From JAGQPD01 sp020426865 (GTDB lineage Bacteria > Planctomycetota > Planctomycetia > Pirellulales > Pirellulaceae), in NCBI GenBank assembly GCA_041399065.1, contig JAWKTN010000003.1, forward strand, positions 806,001 through 870,000: a stretch of 64,000 bases of DNA, read 5' to 3'. The notes under the pieces were generated by a model. It ran no database searches. It was not told the DNA's origin and saw only the letters and a program-made list of their open reading frames with translations. Made by a program: the position numbers and the translations under genes. Every line of letters starts with the position of its first letter. Position 1 is the first letter of the stretch. Positions 1 through 8,389 of this stretch are shown here, piece by piece.

Positions 1-117
1 TCTGACACTTGGCGAAACTAGGGCTAATACAACCGAGCCTGGATTCCACGCGAAAAGGCACCCCTTCATGGCGAGTATTGACCACATCGCATGGTTGTCT
101 TTTCTCCTCGATCACCT

Positions 118-2232
118 TCATAGTTCCAGCCCATCGAGCACCTTGACAAACTCATCGAGGTGTTTGTCCACGTCTTGAACCACCTGATTGTGCGTGAAAA
201 CGACGCTTACGCCGGACTTTGGAAAATAAAACATTCCGACGCCCCAAAAGCCCGAATGCCCCCAACATTCATGCCTTCCGAGAACCATACGCCGCTCCAA
301 ACCAAACGTGTATGCGTCGTACTTGACACCGTCAGTTGAGTAACCGTCCATTCCTTCTCGAGTCTTCGCACTTTGCGTGACGTCTAACATCAATGAGCGT
401 GTTGCCCCTTTCGCGAAGAGGGCGACAGGTTTGTCGGTGAACAGCGCGCGGACGAAGCAATTCAAATCGCCGACCGTAGTCACCATGCCGCCATTGGCCC
501 ATTCGGCGGACGAGGCAAGCCTTTCCGCGACGACATTATGATTCTGACCATCGTTGAGGACCATGAAATGGTGAGCCAAACCGCAGCCTCGCTCATTTTC
601 TCGCCATTCATAGTAGGTTTCATTCATCTGCAGTGGATCGAGTATGTTGGATCGAATGACTGCGGGTAGCGAGCGACCCGTCACCCGCTCCACAATCACA
701 CCGAGCAACAAGTAGTTGGTGTCGCTGTAGAGAAACGACGACCCGGGAGCGAACTTCGCGGCTGTGCCAAGTTTGTTGTCGAAAAAATATCGCAGGGGCC
801 CGTGCGGCGGCTTCCAATCGTGGTTGATGAATTCCTGAGCCGACGTCGATTGGGGATCGTCCCACGCGATGTTAAACCACGCCTTACCTTCGAACTTGCC
901 CGCTTGGGACTTTTCCAGGAAATAGTCTGGGATGCCGCTGGTGTGTGATAAAAGGTGCCGTACCGTAATCGATTTGGCATGGGATACTTCGTTCGCGAAG
1001 TGCAGTTCCTCAATCGAACCACCGGCGGTTCGACAGATATCGTCTACGTATTTGGCGATCGAGTCATCCAGCGATAGGCGTCCCTGTTCTATAAGCTGCA
1101 TCACGACGACGGCAGTAAGCGTCTTCGCCACGCTGGCAGTGCGAAACTGGTGAGCGACGGTCATGGGTGATTTGGACGTGGGGTCGGCTATGCCCCGAGC
1201 CGCACGCCATGTCGGGGTGCCGTCGCCGAATTCGACGCTTGCGACGGCGTTGATCACATGTTCGTTTGAAGCGATCCCGGAGATTACAGCATCAAGCTTT
1301 TGGTTTACTTGGTTCGATGAGGCCGCGGTTCGCCGGAGGTGCGCTATAACTTGGGATACAAAGGCTTCTGTCTTGTATGCCTCGAAATGATTCACACCGT
1401 CGACAACGGCAAGCGTTGAATTGGCGAGTTTGGCGTGGAGTTCACGCGTTGAGGGCAACTCCGCATCATGCTCCCCGACTACCAGCAGCGTTGGAATCTC
1501 GTTCGTACTAAGCCGTTCCTTCCGAATGTCGAGCTGATCGTACGCGCGCAGCAGCGCCGCGAGAACCTTCGGATTGCGATCTGCCATCAGCGCTTCGTTT
1601 TCTCGGTCAACTTCACTTCCCGACGCATAGCCTTCGTGAATCGCCCCCGGCAGCCGGAGTAACGGCTTGAGGCCCTCTCCGCGATCCAACGAATCGGCAA
1701 CTTCGACGAAATTGATTTCAACTGCTGCCCAGCCTCGATTCGTTCCCAAGCCGGCACCTCCCATGGTGACGGAAAGTAAACGGTCCGGAAACGTTTCGCG
1801 AAACTTGTTCGCAATGTCGCCACCCATTGAATATCCGAACAGGTGGGCTCGGCCAATCGCCAGATGATCCAAGAGTCGTACGATATCATTAACCATTTCC
1901 GTCCCATAATCACTCGATCGGACCGGACAGCTGCTCTCCCCATGTCCGCGTAAATCAACGGCGATAACTCGATACCCGGACGTTTTCAGTCGTCCGATGA
2001 GCTGCGGAAAATCGTGGCGACTTCCGGTAAATCCATGCAAAACAACCACAGGCTCGCCCAGCCCGCTTACGGAATACGCGATACGTTGTCCGGCTGAGTC
2101 GAAAAAGCGACTCTCGTCGATCGGTGTCTCTTCGTCTGCCCAAAGGTGACTTCTATTGGCCTCGCCAACGATCGCGCAACACATGAGACTATGCATGAAC
2201 AGTGCCCGACAAATAACACGAGGTGATCTCAT
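118..2232 (-). CDS. Secreted alpha/beta-hydrolase fused to a beta-lactamase-family serine hydrolase
   Basis: A 704-residue protein joining two hydrolases. The N-terminus has a basic start and a hydrophobic stretch (about residues 9-25) that looks like a signal peptide, so export is inferred. Residues about 40-300 form an alpha/beta-hydrolase: the oxyanion region VVLHGFTG, nucleophile elbow GYSMGG, acid in VGEHDAELP and histidine in GVNHFEAYK. Residues about 310-704 form a class C beta-lactamase/DD-peptidase-like domain: SxxK in TASVAKTLTA, YxN in LYSDTNYLLLG and the HxG box in WGHSGFWG. Both catalytic sets look complete. The substrate cannot be read from sequence; esterase or peptidase activity is typical of these folds. 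Its start overlaps the end of a small upstream remnant by four bases. Confidence 0.85.
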   Translation of the reverse strand: MRSPRVICRALFMHSLMCCAIVGEANRSHLWADEETPIDESRFFDSAGQRIAYSVSGLGEPVVVLHGFTGSRHDFPQLIGRLKTSGYRVIAVDLRGHGESSCPVRSSDYGTEMVNDIVRLLDHLAIGRAHLFGYSMGGDIANKFRETFPDRLLSVTMGGAGLGTNRGWAAVEINFVEVADSLDRGEGLKPLLRLPGAIHEGYASGSEVDRENEALMADRNPKVLAALLRAYDQLDIRKERLSTNEIPTLLVVGEHDAELPSTRELHAKLANSTLAVVDGVNHFEAYKTEAFVSQVIAHLRRTAASSNQVNQKLDAVISGIASNEHVINAVASVEFGDGTPTWRAARGIADPTSKSPMTVAHQFRTASVAKTLTAVVVMQLIEQGRLSLDDSIAKYVDDICRTAGGSIEELHFANEVSHAKSITVRHLLSHTSGIPDYFLEKSQAGKFEGKAWFNIAWDDPQSTSAQEFINHDWKPPHGPLRYFFDNKLGTAAKFAPGSSFLYSDTNYLLLGVIVERVTGRSLPAVIRSNILDPLQMNETYYEWRENERGCGLAHHFMVLNDGQNHNVVAERLASSAEWANGGMVTTVGDLNCFVRALFTDKPVALFAKGATRSLMLDVTQSAKTREGMDGYSTDGVKYDAYTFGLERRMVLGRHECWGHSGFWGVGMFYFPKSGVSVVFTHNQVVQDVDKHLDEFVKVLDGLEL

Positions 2233-2435
2233 TGACTCATGGCTCCAGTCGCGACAATTGCAGCTCGCTCAGTCCGAAAAACTTGGCATCGTACGTGTGC
2301 CGTCCAACGTGACCGAGCGTAAGGATTATGTTCTGTCACCCAGTTGTGCATCGCGCGCTCAAAATCGGACAGGCCCGTTGCTTCGATTGCCGCGGCTTCC
2401 AGAGCATCAGCGTTCAATTGCAGCATGTCAGCCAT
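2229..2435 (-). pseudogene. Possible N-terminal remnant of a sulfotransferase-family gene
   Basis: A 68-residue frame whose first part, with ALEAAAIEATGLSDF near the start, resembles the opening helix of sulfotransferase-family proteins, which typically begin with an A..ETGL.DFG pattern. The rest does not continue as a sulfotransferase and no PAPS-binding loop is present, so it would be only a fragment. It stops at the start codon of the downstream hydrolase. The call rests on one short resemblance; it could equally be a small unrelated gene. Confidence 0.25.
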
Positions 2436-3464
2436 ACAACCTCCAGTTAACGACGGCCTGGCGTCTTGGCCGCTTCTCGACCATTATATACGACTTCGCC
2501 AGTGCGAAACACGATGACGATGTCTTCGAGTATTGGTGCAACGGGTGCCGCATGGTGGGCATTGACAGCAGTCACACTCAGCAGATTGAGGAACGCCAGC
2601 AGAACCGCCCATCCGGAATAGCATGCACCGTGATTCTGCTGGTAAAATCAAGACTGGTCCGAGGCACAATGTTTCCGAAATCCGGCAATGTAATGATCGT
2701 GGTTTGATTCAATCCTTTGCGTCGGAAACCAGCGTGTTCATGATTTCCGAAACGCAGCGATGATTCTACCTCGCTGGGAGACGCAATTCTACGCAGCAAC
2801 CTCCCTCCATGTCGCTGCCATGCTTCGCTCAGAAAGGGACGGACTCGATTACATACAGCATTAGACGAATGGACTCAGTCTGTTGCGCGTTTCAATTTCA
2901 CCGAATCGGTCTAGCCAACCAGCCGATTGCAACCAATTGTTGTTACCACCACCATTATGCGTCCATGTGATCTTCCCTTGCCCGTCAGGTGCCAACGAGA
3001 CCGGCGAGAGCCTGCATCCTCTGAATTCTCGGCGAATCATCACTCGTTTGAGCTGTCACTCGCGAGAACGATTCGATCACCTCCGGCGTACGCTGCCAAC
3101 TCGAACGTCGGTGATACGTAGTTCGCATTGGGTTGTGTCCTTGATGGTGAAATCGAATCGTTGCGATGTCACTTGGACATCGACTTGAACTCCTTTGAGG
3201 CTGGCGTGAATGGTATCGCCGGCCTGAACTTCGCCGCCGACAGATAAGAGTAGCGAAGGATGCAGTCAATCGAATGGCAACGCGAATTGTCATCTCGGCA
3301 TTGGCCGTCAGGAGCATCGTTGTGTGGAACGCAACGGCCAAAGCCCAAGTTTTCGCAGGATGTCGTTACAGCAAGGAACAACGACGTATTGTTTGAGCTT
3401 GACAGGTGTGGAAGTGTGGTACAAAATGCCTCCAACAGAATATAAGTGGAGGTGATTTGTACCA
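2436..3464. other. About 1 kb without a convincing gene; possible decayed coding
   Basis: No frame here has a good start, ribosome site and family resemblance together. On the minus strand two stretches read like protein but lack a start or are cut by stops: about 2465-2640 (a hydrophobic segment followed by a short polar tail) and about 3077-3264 (about 60 residues of beta-strand-like alternation). They may be remnants of degraded genes. The last 65 bases hold the promoter of the next operon. Confidence 0.35.
3399..3463 (+). promoter_or_regulatory. Promoter and dyad operator / RNA hairpin of the AbiE operon
   Basis: A perfect -35 hexamer TTGACA lies at 3399-3404 with an A/T-rich -10 candidate around 3420-3427. 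Overlapping it is a long two-part dyad: GGTACAAA (3418-3425) pairs with TTTGTACC (3456-3463), and CCTCCA (3429-3434) pairs with TGGAGG (3447-3452). The right arm contains the Shine-Dalgarno GGAGGTGA, and the ATG follows at 3465. As DNA this suits an operator; AbiEi antitoxins are known to autoregulate by binding inverted repeats. As RNA the nearly continuous 17-bp stem would cover the ribosome site. Confidence 0.6.
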
Positions 3465-4088
3465 ATGCCCAAGGTGACCTCAAAACGCCCCGAAGCCGTC
3501 GAGAAGGCCATCGCCACCTTCGAAGCCAACAAAGGTGTGCTGAGAATGGCCGATGCGCTCCGGGCAGGTATTCACCGCAACACGCTCTACGCAATGCTGG
3601 AACAGGGTGTCGTCGAGCGACTATGCCGCGGGCTCTACCGTCTTTCCGACGCCCAACCACTGGGAAATCCAGACCTGGTGACAGTGGCAACGAAAACCCC
3701 GGATGGTGTTATCTGCCTCGTCTCAGCGCTGGCGTACCACGAGCTGACAACCCAGATTCCCCACGAAATCCATGTGGCGATCTCACGTAACAGCGAACCA
3801 CCGCGACTCGAATACCCACCGATCCGCGCATACCGGTTTAGTGGCGAGGCATTTTCCGAGGGAATTGAGAGGCCACTTATCGACCAAGTTCCGGTGGCTA
3901 TCTATGACCGAGAAAAGACGCTTGCCGACTGCTTCAAGTACCGCAACAGAATTGGCATGGATACCGTTCTTGAATCGCTACGCCTTTACAAAGACCAACG
4001 ACGCATCAACGTCGACGCACTGCTTCGCTATGCCTCAATCTGCCGCGTGACCAAGGTCATTCGCCCCTATCTGGAATCCATTTTGTGA
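3465..4088 (+). CDS. abiEi: Type IV toxin-antitoxin system antitoxin, AbiEi family
   Basis: A 207-residue protein with an N-terminal winged helix of the AbiEi type: the pattern VLRMADALRAGIHRNTLYA then LCRGLYRLSD (about residues 25-65). The C-terminal domain follows with the conserved HEIHVAI stretch and DREKTLADCFKYR (about residues 140-160), a hallmark of the family. Length matches usual AbiEi antitoxins. It should bind its own promoter and counter the AbiEii toxin. The ATG at 3465 is preceded by GGAGGTGA inside a dyad, and the stop overlaps the start of the toxin gene, so the pair is translationally coupled. Confidence 0.9.
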   Translation: MPKVTSKRPEAVEKAIATFEANKGVLRMADALRAGIHRNTLYAMLEQGVVERLCRGLYRLSDAQPLGNPDLVTVATKTPDGVICLVSALAYHELTTQIPHEIHVAISRNSEPPRLEYPPIRAYRFSGEAFSEGIERPLIDQVPVAIYDREKTLADCFKYRNRIGMDTVLESLRLYKDQRRINVDALLRYASICRVTKVIRPYLESIL

Positions 4089-5005
4089 CCAAGCGCCGAG
4101 TCAAGGATGTCGCGGCCTCGGTTCGAGCGAGGCTGCAAGCGAAAGCGAAGGATACCAACCGTCCGTTCCAGGAAGTTCTTCAATACTTCGCAATGGAGAG
4201 GTTCTTGTATCGGTTGTCGCAATCACCGCATACTGAGAAGTTTGTGCTGAAGGGCGGCCTCATGCTCACCGCGTGGAGAGCACCGTCATCGCGACCGACG
4301 AGGGACATTGACTTCCTGGCTAAGATGCCCAACAACGTGGATTCCGTCGTGGAAGTCGTTCGCGAAATCTGCGAACAAGCGGTTGATCCGGACGGACTGG
4401 AGTTTGACGTTGCCAGCCTGGAAGGACGGATTATCAAAGAGGATGCTGACTACGAGGGCGTCCGCGTGAACTTTCGGGGCACGCTGCAGAATGCGCGCAT
4501 ACATATGCAGATCGACATGGGATTCGGTGACGTTGTTACCCCGTCTGTGGTTGCAACGGAATACCCCACCATCCTCGATCACCATTCGCCACGCCTGAAC
4601 GGGTACAGTCGCGAAACGACGGTGGCAGAGAAATTCGAGGCCATGGTGAAACTCGGCCAACTCAACAGTCGTATCCGCGACTTCTTTGATATCTGGCTTC
4701 TTGCACGGCAGTTTGATTTCGACGGTCGAAACCTTGCCGATGCCGTTCGAAGGACCTTCGAGAACCGTGGAACGCCGGTCAACATCGAGCCAGTCGCGCT
4801 CACACCTGAATTTGCTTCGGATGCGGCAAAGCAAACACAATGGAGTGGCTTCTGCCGGAAGTCTCGAATCGACTTCGCGCCGGAAACTCTACAGGAAGTG
4901 TGTGACGCGATTGCCCTGTTCATCAAACCGGTCGCTGAGGCCGTTGAAGCCAAACAACCATTTGTCGATGTGTGGACGGCACCAGGGCCGTGGCGGGCTG
5001 GATGA
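4085..5005 (+). CDS. abiEii: Type IV toxin-antitoxin system toxin, AbiEii nucleotidyltransferase
   Basis: A 306-residue protein with the AbiEii/AbiGII nucleotidyltransferase core: VLKGGLMLTAW followed by PTRDIDFLAKM (about residues 57-85), matching the GGxxL...TRDIDF metal-binding signature. The later VAEKFEAMVKLG and RIRDFFDIWLL segments (about residues 180-205) are also typical. AbiEii toxins transfer nucleotides to cellular acceptors and arrest growth, often giving abortive infection against phage. Translation starts at a GTG overlapping the antitoxin stop by four bases. Both catalytic motifs look intact, so the module is probably functional. Confidence 0.9.
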   Translation: MTKRRVKDVAASVRARLQAKAKDTNRPFQEVLQYFAMERFLYRLSQSPHTEKFVLKGGLMLTAWRAPSSRPTRDIDFLAKMPNNVDSVVEVVREICEQAVDPDGLEFDVASLEGRIIKEDADYEGVRVNFRGTLQNARIHMQIDMGFGDVVTPSVVATEYPTILDHHSPRLNGYSRETTVAEKFEAMVKLGQLNSRIRDFFDIWLLARQFDFDGRNLADAVRRTFENRGTPVNIEPVALTPEFASDAAKQTQWSGFCRKSRIDFAPETLQEVCDAIALFIKPVAEAVEAKQPFVDVWTAPGPWRAG

Positions 5006-5389
5006 CGAACCGAGCCCCAATCGGTTGACCGTACTTGCGATTGCACTCCGGCGGGACGCGGTTGACTTCGGAACAATTGAAGCAAGCACGCCGGGGGGAT
5101 GTGCCACGGGTGATGACACCCTGCGCAGGCGATTCGATGCAAGTGCCTTTGTGGGAAAAGGTTGTGGCGTACGTATCGGCACTTGAACCGGCACGTGCAA
5201 TGACCCCCACCAGTCGGGGCGACAAGACGGCTATTGAACTTTTTCGGGTTGGTGTCCGTGACGGTGCAGGCACGTTAACCAAAGCTACAGAAGCACTTAC
5301 GTCGATTCATAACTGAGTTTTGGGATTCAGCGAATTGGTTGGAGGTCGGGGTAACGTCAGGTTCCATCGGGCGCAACGACTATCAATCA
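5006..5389. other. Intergenic stretch between AbiE and the ParE-type module
   Basis: Short open frames occur on both strands but none has a supported start or recognisable family. The notable item is one copy of a 16-bp direct repeat at 5203-5218 whose partner lies beyond the next toxin-antitoxin pair. Confidence 0.4.
5203..5218. repeat. 16-bp direct repeat, copy 1
   Basis: The sequence ACCCCCACCAGTCGGG recurs exactly at 5999-6014. Upstream, both copies also share GTGCA followed by three differing bases. The two copies bracket the ParE-type toxin-antitoxin pair. Confidence 0.6.
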
Positions 5390-5701
5390 CTACAGCTCAT
5401 CTTGGCCATGATGGCGGACTCGGAGAATCGTCACTGTGTCCGCTTCGTTATCGAAGTGAAAGACAATTCGATGAGTCGGGCGGGAGCCGATACCGAAAAG
5501 TAGCTGACGTACTCCCGCGGTCGACAACCCTGTTTCGGGAACACGCGGGCAGCGCTCGGGCATGCTGCGGAGTGTAGCAATCGCTTCGAAAACTCGTTCG
5601 TACCATTCAGCTGCTTGCTCCGCCGACCGGTTCTTCGCCCACCATTCGTACGCTTGTTGGATGTATTCCTTCGCAGGTTCGGTGATTTTGATTTGAGTCA
5701 T
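5390..5701 (-). CDS. Type II toxin, RelE/ParE superfamily
   Basis: A 103-residue protein with the ParE/RelE fold pattern: an N-terminal helical hairpin (AKEYIQQAYEWWAKN), a central FEAIATLRSMPERCP segment, then a beta-rich C-terminus ending VTILRVRHHGQDEL, where the IxRVxH motif is diagnostic. These toxins are either ribosome-dependent nucleases (RelE) or gyrase poisons (ParE); sequence alone does not settle which, though the length and MPERCP motif favour ParE-like. The gene begins directly after the antitoxin stop codon, as expected for an antitoxin-first operon. Confidence 0.85.
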   Translation of the reverse strand: MTQIKITEPAKEYIQQAYEWWAKNRSAEQAAEWYERVFEAIATLRSMPERCPRVPETGLSTAGVRQLLFGIGSRPTHRIVFHFDNEADTVTILRVRHHGQDEL

Positions 5702-5911
5702 CTATCGAGACTTCAGTCCGTTTTTCTCTCGGAAGTCACGATCGAAATCGGCGAAGTCTGTTACTTGCCCGGCGTCCATCGCATCGATGCCAGCTTGAAT
5801 AGCCAATCGCTCCCGTTCCTTGCAAAGCAGGCTATTTACAAACTGATCGACGTTTGCGAACCCCGCGGCGATTGAAAGCTGTTCGGTATCGTCAGGAATC
5901 TGAATTTGCAT
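5702..5911 (-). CDS. Antitoxin partner of the ParE/RelE toxin
   Basis: A small acidic protein of 69 residues placed immediately upstream of the toxin. It begins MQIQIPDDTEQ and continues with a helical segment (AAGFANVDQFVNSLL) resembling ribbon-helix-helix-type antitoxins, ending in an acidic, probably disordered toxin-binding tail. I chose the ATG at 5911 because GAGGTGA lies just upstream; an earlier ATG at 5932 would add seven residues without a ribosome site. Function rests mainly on position and size. Confidence 0.75.
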   Translation of the reverse strand: MQIQIPDDTEQLSIAAGFANVDQFVNSLLCKERERLAIQAGIDAMDAGQVTDFADFDRDFREKNGLKSR

Positions 5912-6264
5912 GGTTTCACCTCTGGGCATCATTGTATCACCGCTCGTAGGGAGCAGTCAAAAGAGGTGAATCAGTTGAGGGCAATGGCATGTGCATCTAC
6001 CCCCACCAGTCGGGCTCACTGCCCGGACTTTAAACCTTTGGTGACCGCATTCGTCGAGATCGCGCTATCAAAGTCGCTCGTAACCAACAACGTGACGCGG
6101 GTTGCGCGGCTATCGGCTTAGCAATCACGGACACAAACAGGATCGCAACCGCGTTAATCAGGGACATCTCGGTCACGGGCGATGTCCGTGATGTCCCCGT
6201 TCATGTCCATAATTGAAGTATAACTGCTATTCACTTCTGCCTGTTCCTCTGTGAACAGGCCATT
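5912..6264. other. Intergenic stretch upstream of the antitoxin gene
   Basis: Holds the antitoxin promoter region (minus strand) and the second copy of the 16-bp direct repeat at 5999-6014. A small inverted repeat, GGGACATC (6161-6168) with GATGTCCC (6190-6197), lies near the end of the convergent operon but has no T-run, so it is not a clear terminator. No gene is seen. Confidence 0.4.
5999..6014. repeat. 16-bp direct repeat, copy 2
   Basis: Exact second copy of the repeat at 5203-5218. The pair delimits about 810 bp that contains only the toxin-antitoxin module, which would fit insertion of the module between repeats. Confidence 0.6.
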
Positions 6265-6768
6265 TCAGTCAATCGGTGGTGGCTCTTGGCGGACATCGAC
6301 ATTCTGATTGGGGCCTAGGAGCTTCCTGAGACGCCGCGACAATTGCTCGCGCCATCTTAGATGCAAATGAGCATCGAGACTCTCAGAGAGAGTCACGTGA
6401 TTTCCATCCTCGTATGCGCGCACCTCGCTATGGGGGAAATTCTGTTTCTTCGGATCGTGTCTTACATCAAACGTATATCGGTAGACTCCAAGGTGCTGAA
6501 GCTCAGGCGGAATTGAATCTACCCGAAAGCCCACGACTCCCCAGTTTGAGAACTTGTATGTGGTGCCTTCAAATCGCACCCACTCGGGATGTGCGTATTT
6601 ACTACGCACGACTGACATGTCCGGCAGCTCAATCGCGTCAAGCTCGATGTCTTCGTCCCAGTCTTCCCAGTGGATGGGAGGCACCCTTCTATAGAGAAGC
6701 TCATCTGGTTGAAACACATCGTCCGGCTGCCGACCGCGAGTTTGCATAGCAGCCGGGAGGTCACTCAT
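6265..6768 (-). CDS. Hypothetical protein, third gene of an unknown three-gene operon
   Basis: A 167-residue soluble protein with no recognised family. The middle part has an ordered look, with QPDELLYRRVPP early (about residues 21-32) and the motif DMSVVRSKYAHPEW (about residues 50-63), then a Trp/Gly-rich strand region ending in an Arg-rich helix. It overlaps the preceding gene by eight bases, so it is co-translated with it. No signal peptide or membrane segment is evident. Confidence 0.6.
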   Translation of the reverse strand: MSDLPAAMQTRGRQPDDVFQPDELLYRRVPPIHWEDWDEDIELDAIELPDMSVVRSKYAHPEWVRFEGTTYKFSNWGVVGFRVDSIPPELQHLGVYRYTFDVRHDPKKQNFPHSEVRAYEDGNHVTLSESLDAHLHLRWREQLSRRLRKLLGPNQNVDVRQEPPPID

Positions 6769-7531
6769 TCAAATAAGCCCTGACTTTTGAAACCAGCAAC
6801 AAGAAATCGCGATACGTGTTATTGACGCTACTTATTAAAGGTTCGTTGAATTCGTCGGACAGCAGAGCATGCACCTGCCCGTCATTCAAGAATTCGACGT
6901 ATGCCTTTCTCGATGCCGTCCTGACGGTGATCCCAATCCCTCCAATCGCTGATGGCTTCACTCGACAAGGGCCAGCTCCCGCAAGGAACAATACCTTCAA
7001 GAACTCCCGAGCGTTCGAAACGGCTTCAGCCGAGGGCGGCTCCGCAGTATAGCCATTCCAACCTTCTTCGAGTTCTTTGTAAGAATCTAATCGCCTCAAC
7101 GCGGCATGGAGCAGCCGGGGCGCGGTATTTGCCTGCGTTCCGATTGCCAGAATAGTCTGATCGTCACTGACACTAAAGCCAGGCACCTCGAACGCCCGAA
7201 CAAGGTCCTCTCTGCGCTGGAGCAGTTCCGCCACGGATTTCGCATGATCGAGTACTGGCCTGAAGCTGTCTTCTAGCTGCTGATTCAACAAGGCAGTTTC
7301 GTCACGATTCGTCCATGTTCCGAACACGTCTTCGCTCGTAGTCCCTCGTCCAGACGCCAAGCGACCGAATCGTAGGCTTAGATCACCAACCGGATTCGGC
7401 GACTGCGCCGCCGTATTACGTTTGATCCAGTACCCGATTTGCTCGTCAGGAATTGTCTGAGTCTCCGAACCAAATTCGGGAACCTCATGCCGTTCAGGCC
7501 GAATGGCATATGTCGCGGTGCTAGTTGGCAT
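6761..7531 (-). CDS. Hypothetical protein, second gene of the three-gene operon
   Basis: A 256-residue soluble protein. The second half contains LEEGWNGYTAEPPSAEAV (about residues 155-172) and later a strand-rich segment with GGIGITVR and AYVEFLNDGQVHALLSD. The WxGYxAxxPS pattern is familiar from hypothetical proteins in accessory regions of many bacteria, but no function is established. It starts three bases after the upstream gene and overlaps the next by eight, so the three form one transcription unit. No catalytic motif is visible. Confidence 0.6.
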   Translation of the reverse strand: MPTSTATYAIRPERHEVPEFGSETQTIPDEQIGYWIKRNTAAQSPNPVGDLSLRFGRLASGRGTTSEDVFGTWTNRDETALLNQQLEDSFRPVLDHAKSVAELLQRREDLVRAFEVPGFSVSDDQTILAIGTQANTAPRLLHAALRRLDSYKELEEGWNGYTAEPPSAEAVSNAREFLKVLFLAGAGPCRVKPSAIGGIGITVRTASRKAYVEFLNDGQVHALLSDEFNEPLISSVNNTYRDFLLLVSKVRAYLNE

Positions 7532-7534
7532 CTG

Positions 7535-8185
7535 CTAGTCCGTTAAAGTGTCTAGGATCTGAGTCGATTCTCTGAGAGCATCATCCCAACGTGAAAGCAG
7601 GTCCTGTATCTTGGAGACTTGGTTCGGATCGCGGTCGAGTGGGCAGTGATAGTTGAAACTGAACGCGATCGCGTGCTGCCCCGGTTCCTCATATCGCTGA
7701 ACGATCACAGGCTGGATGGAGAGCTTCAACCTGAAACCCATCGAATCTTTGCTCAAATACGACCCGAATCTTGCATCTGGTGCGTCAAAAGCCTCGTGCA
7801 CAGGATTGTCATTTACGAAGAAGAGTCGTCGGGTTAACTCTTCTACCGTTGCGTCATCAGGCACTAGATGCCACTGCAAATTGAACCCGACCGCACGATA
7901 CGGGGTCTCTGGGAGAGCGTTAACCAATCTGCCAATCTTGGAGACGATCAGTTCCTGCTGGGCGTCGTTCGCGCACTTCAATGTGAACTGGGCGCGCGGT
8001 GGAACGACTAACAACTCACACTCACTGGTCGAGACCTGAGTAATCGCCTCGGTGAAGACAAAACCCGCCTTGAAGTCCCCCTCAGCAAATATGTCGTTCT
8101 TCACAAGCCAGATCTGGCTGAGAATAGATGGATTAAACTGCTCGGCGAGGATCACCACGTTGCTGTTTACAAGTTCTTTCTCCAT
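7535..8185 (-). CDS. Hypothetical protein, first gene of the three-gene operon
   Basis: A 216-residue protein with alternating strands and helices: NVVILAEQFNPSILSQIWL near the start, then LLVVPPRAQFTL, and a central PYRAVGFNLQWHL. Such proteins recur as uncharacterised products in accessory regions, but I cannot name the family. As the first gene of a tight operon lying between toxin-antitoxin modules and the BREX-like operon, a defence-related role is possible but unproven. Confidence 0.55.
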   Translation of the reverse strand: MEKELVNSNVVILAEQFNPSILSQIWLVKNDIFAEGDFKAGFVFTEAITQVSTSECELLVVPPRAQFTLKCANDAQQELIVSKIGRLVNALPETPYRAVGFNLQWHLVPDDATVEELTRRLFFVNDNPVHEAFDAPDARFGSYLSKDSMGFRLKLSIQPVIVQRYEEPGQHAIAFSFNYHCPLDRDPNQVSKIQDLLSRWDDALRESTQILDTLTD

Positions 8186-8389
8186 TCGAAATCTCTCTAC
8201 GCCTGACGCGTACTGGAACTCCCCGGAATCGGGTTAGGCCAGCAACGACTCCTCCAAGGGGAATATTCGAAAGCCACAACCTATTGTAGCATATGGACTT
8301 ACGGCTTCAATATGGCATTCCAGCCCGGGCAAGCTACCCAATCTAAGGTGGTTTCTGCAGGGCACTTAAGCGTTATCGTCGAAAAGACC

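Noticed and set aside
5035..5316. A 93-residue plus-strand frame after abiEii
   Set aside because: No ribosome site or recognisable family, and it contains the direct-repeat copy.
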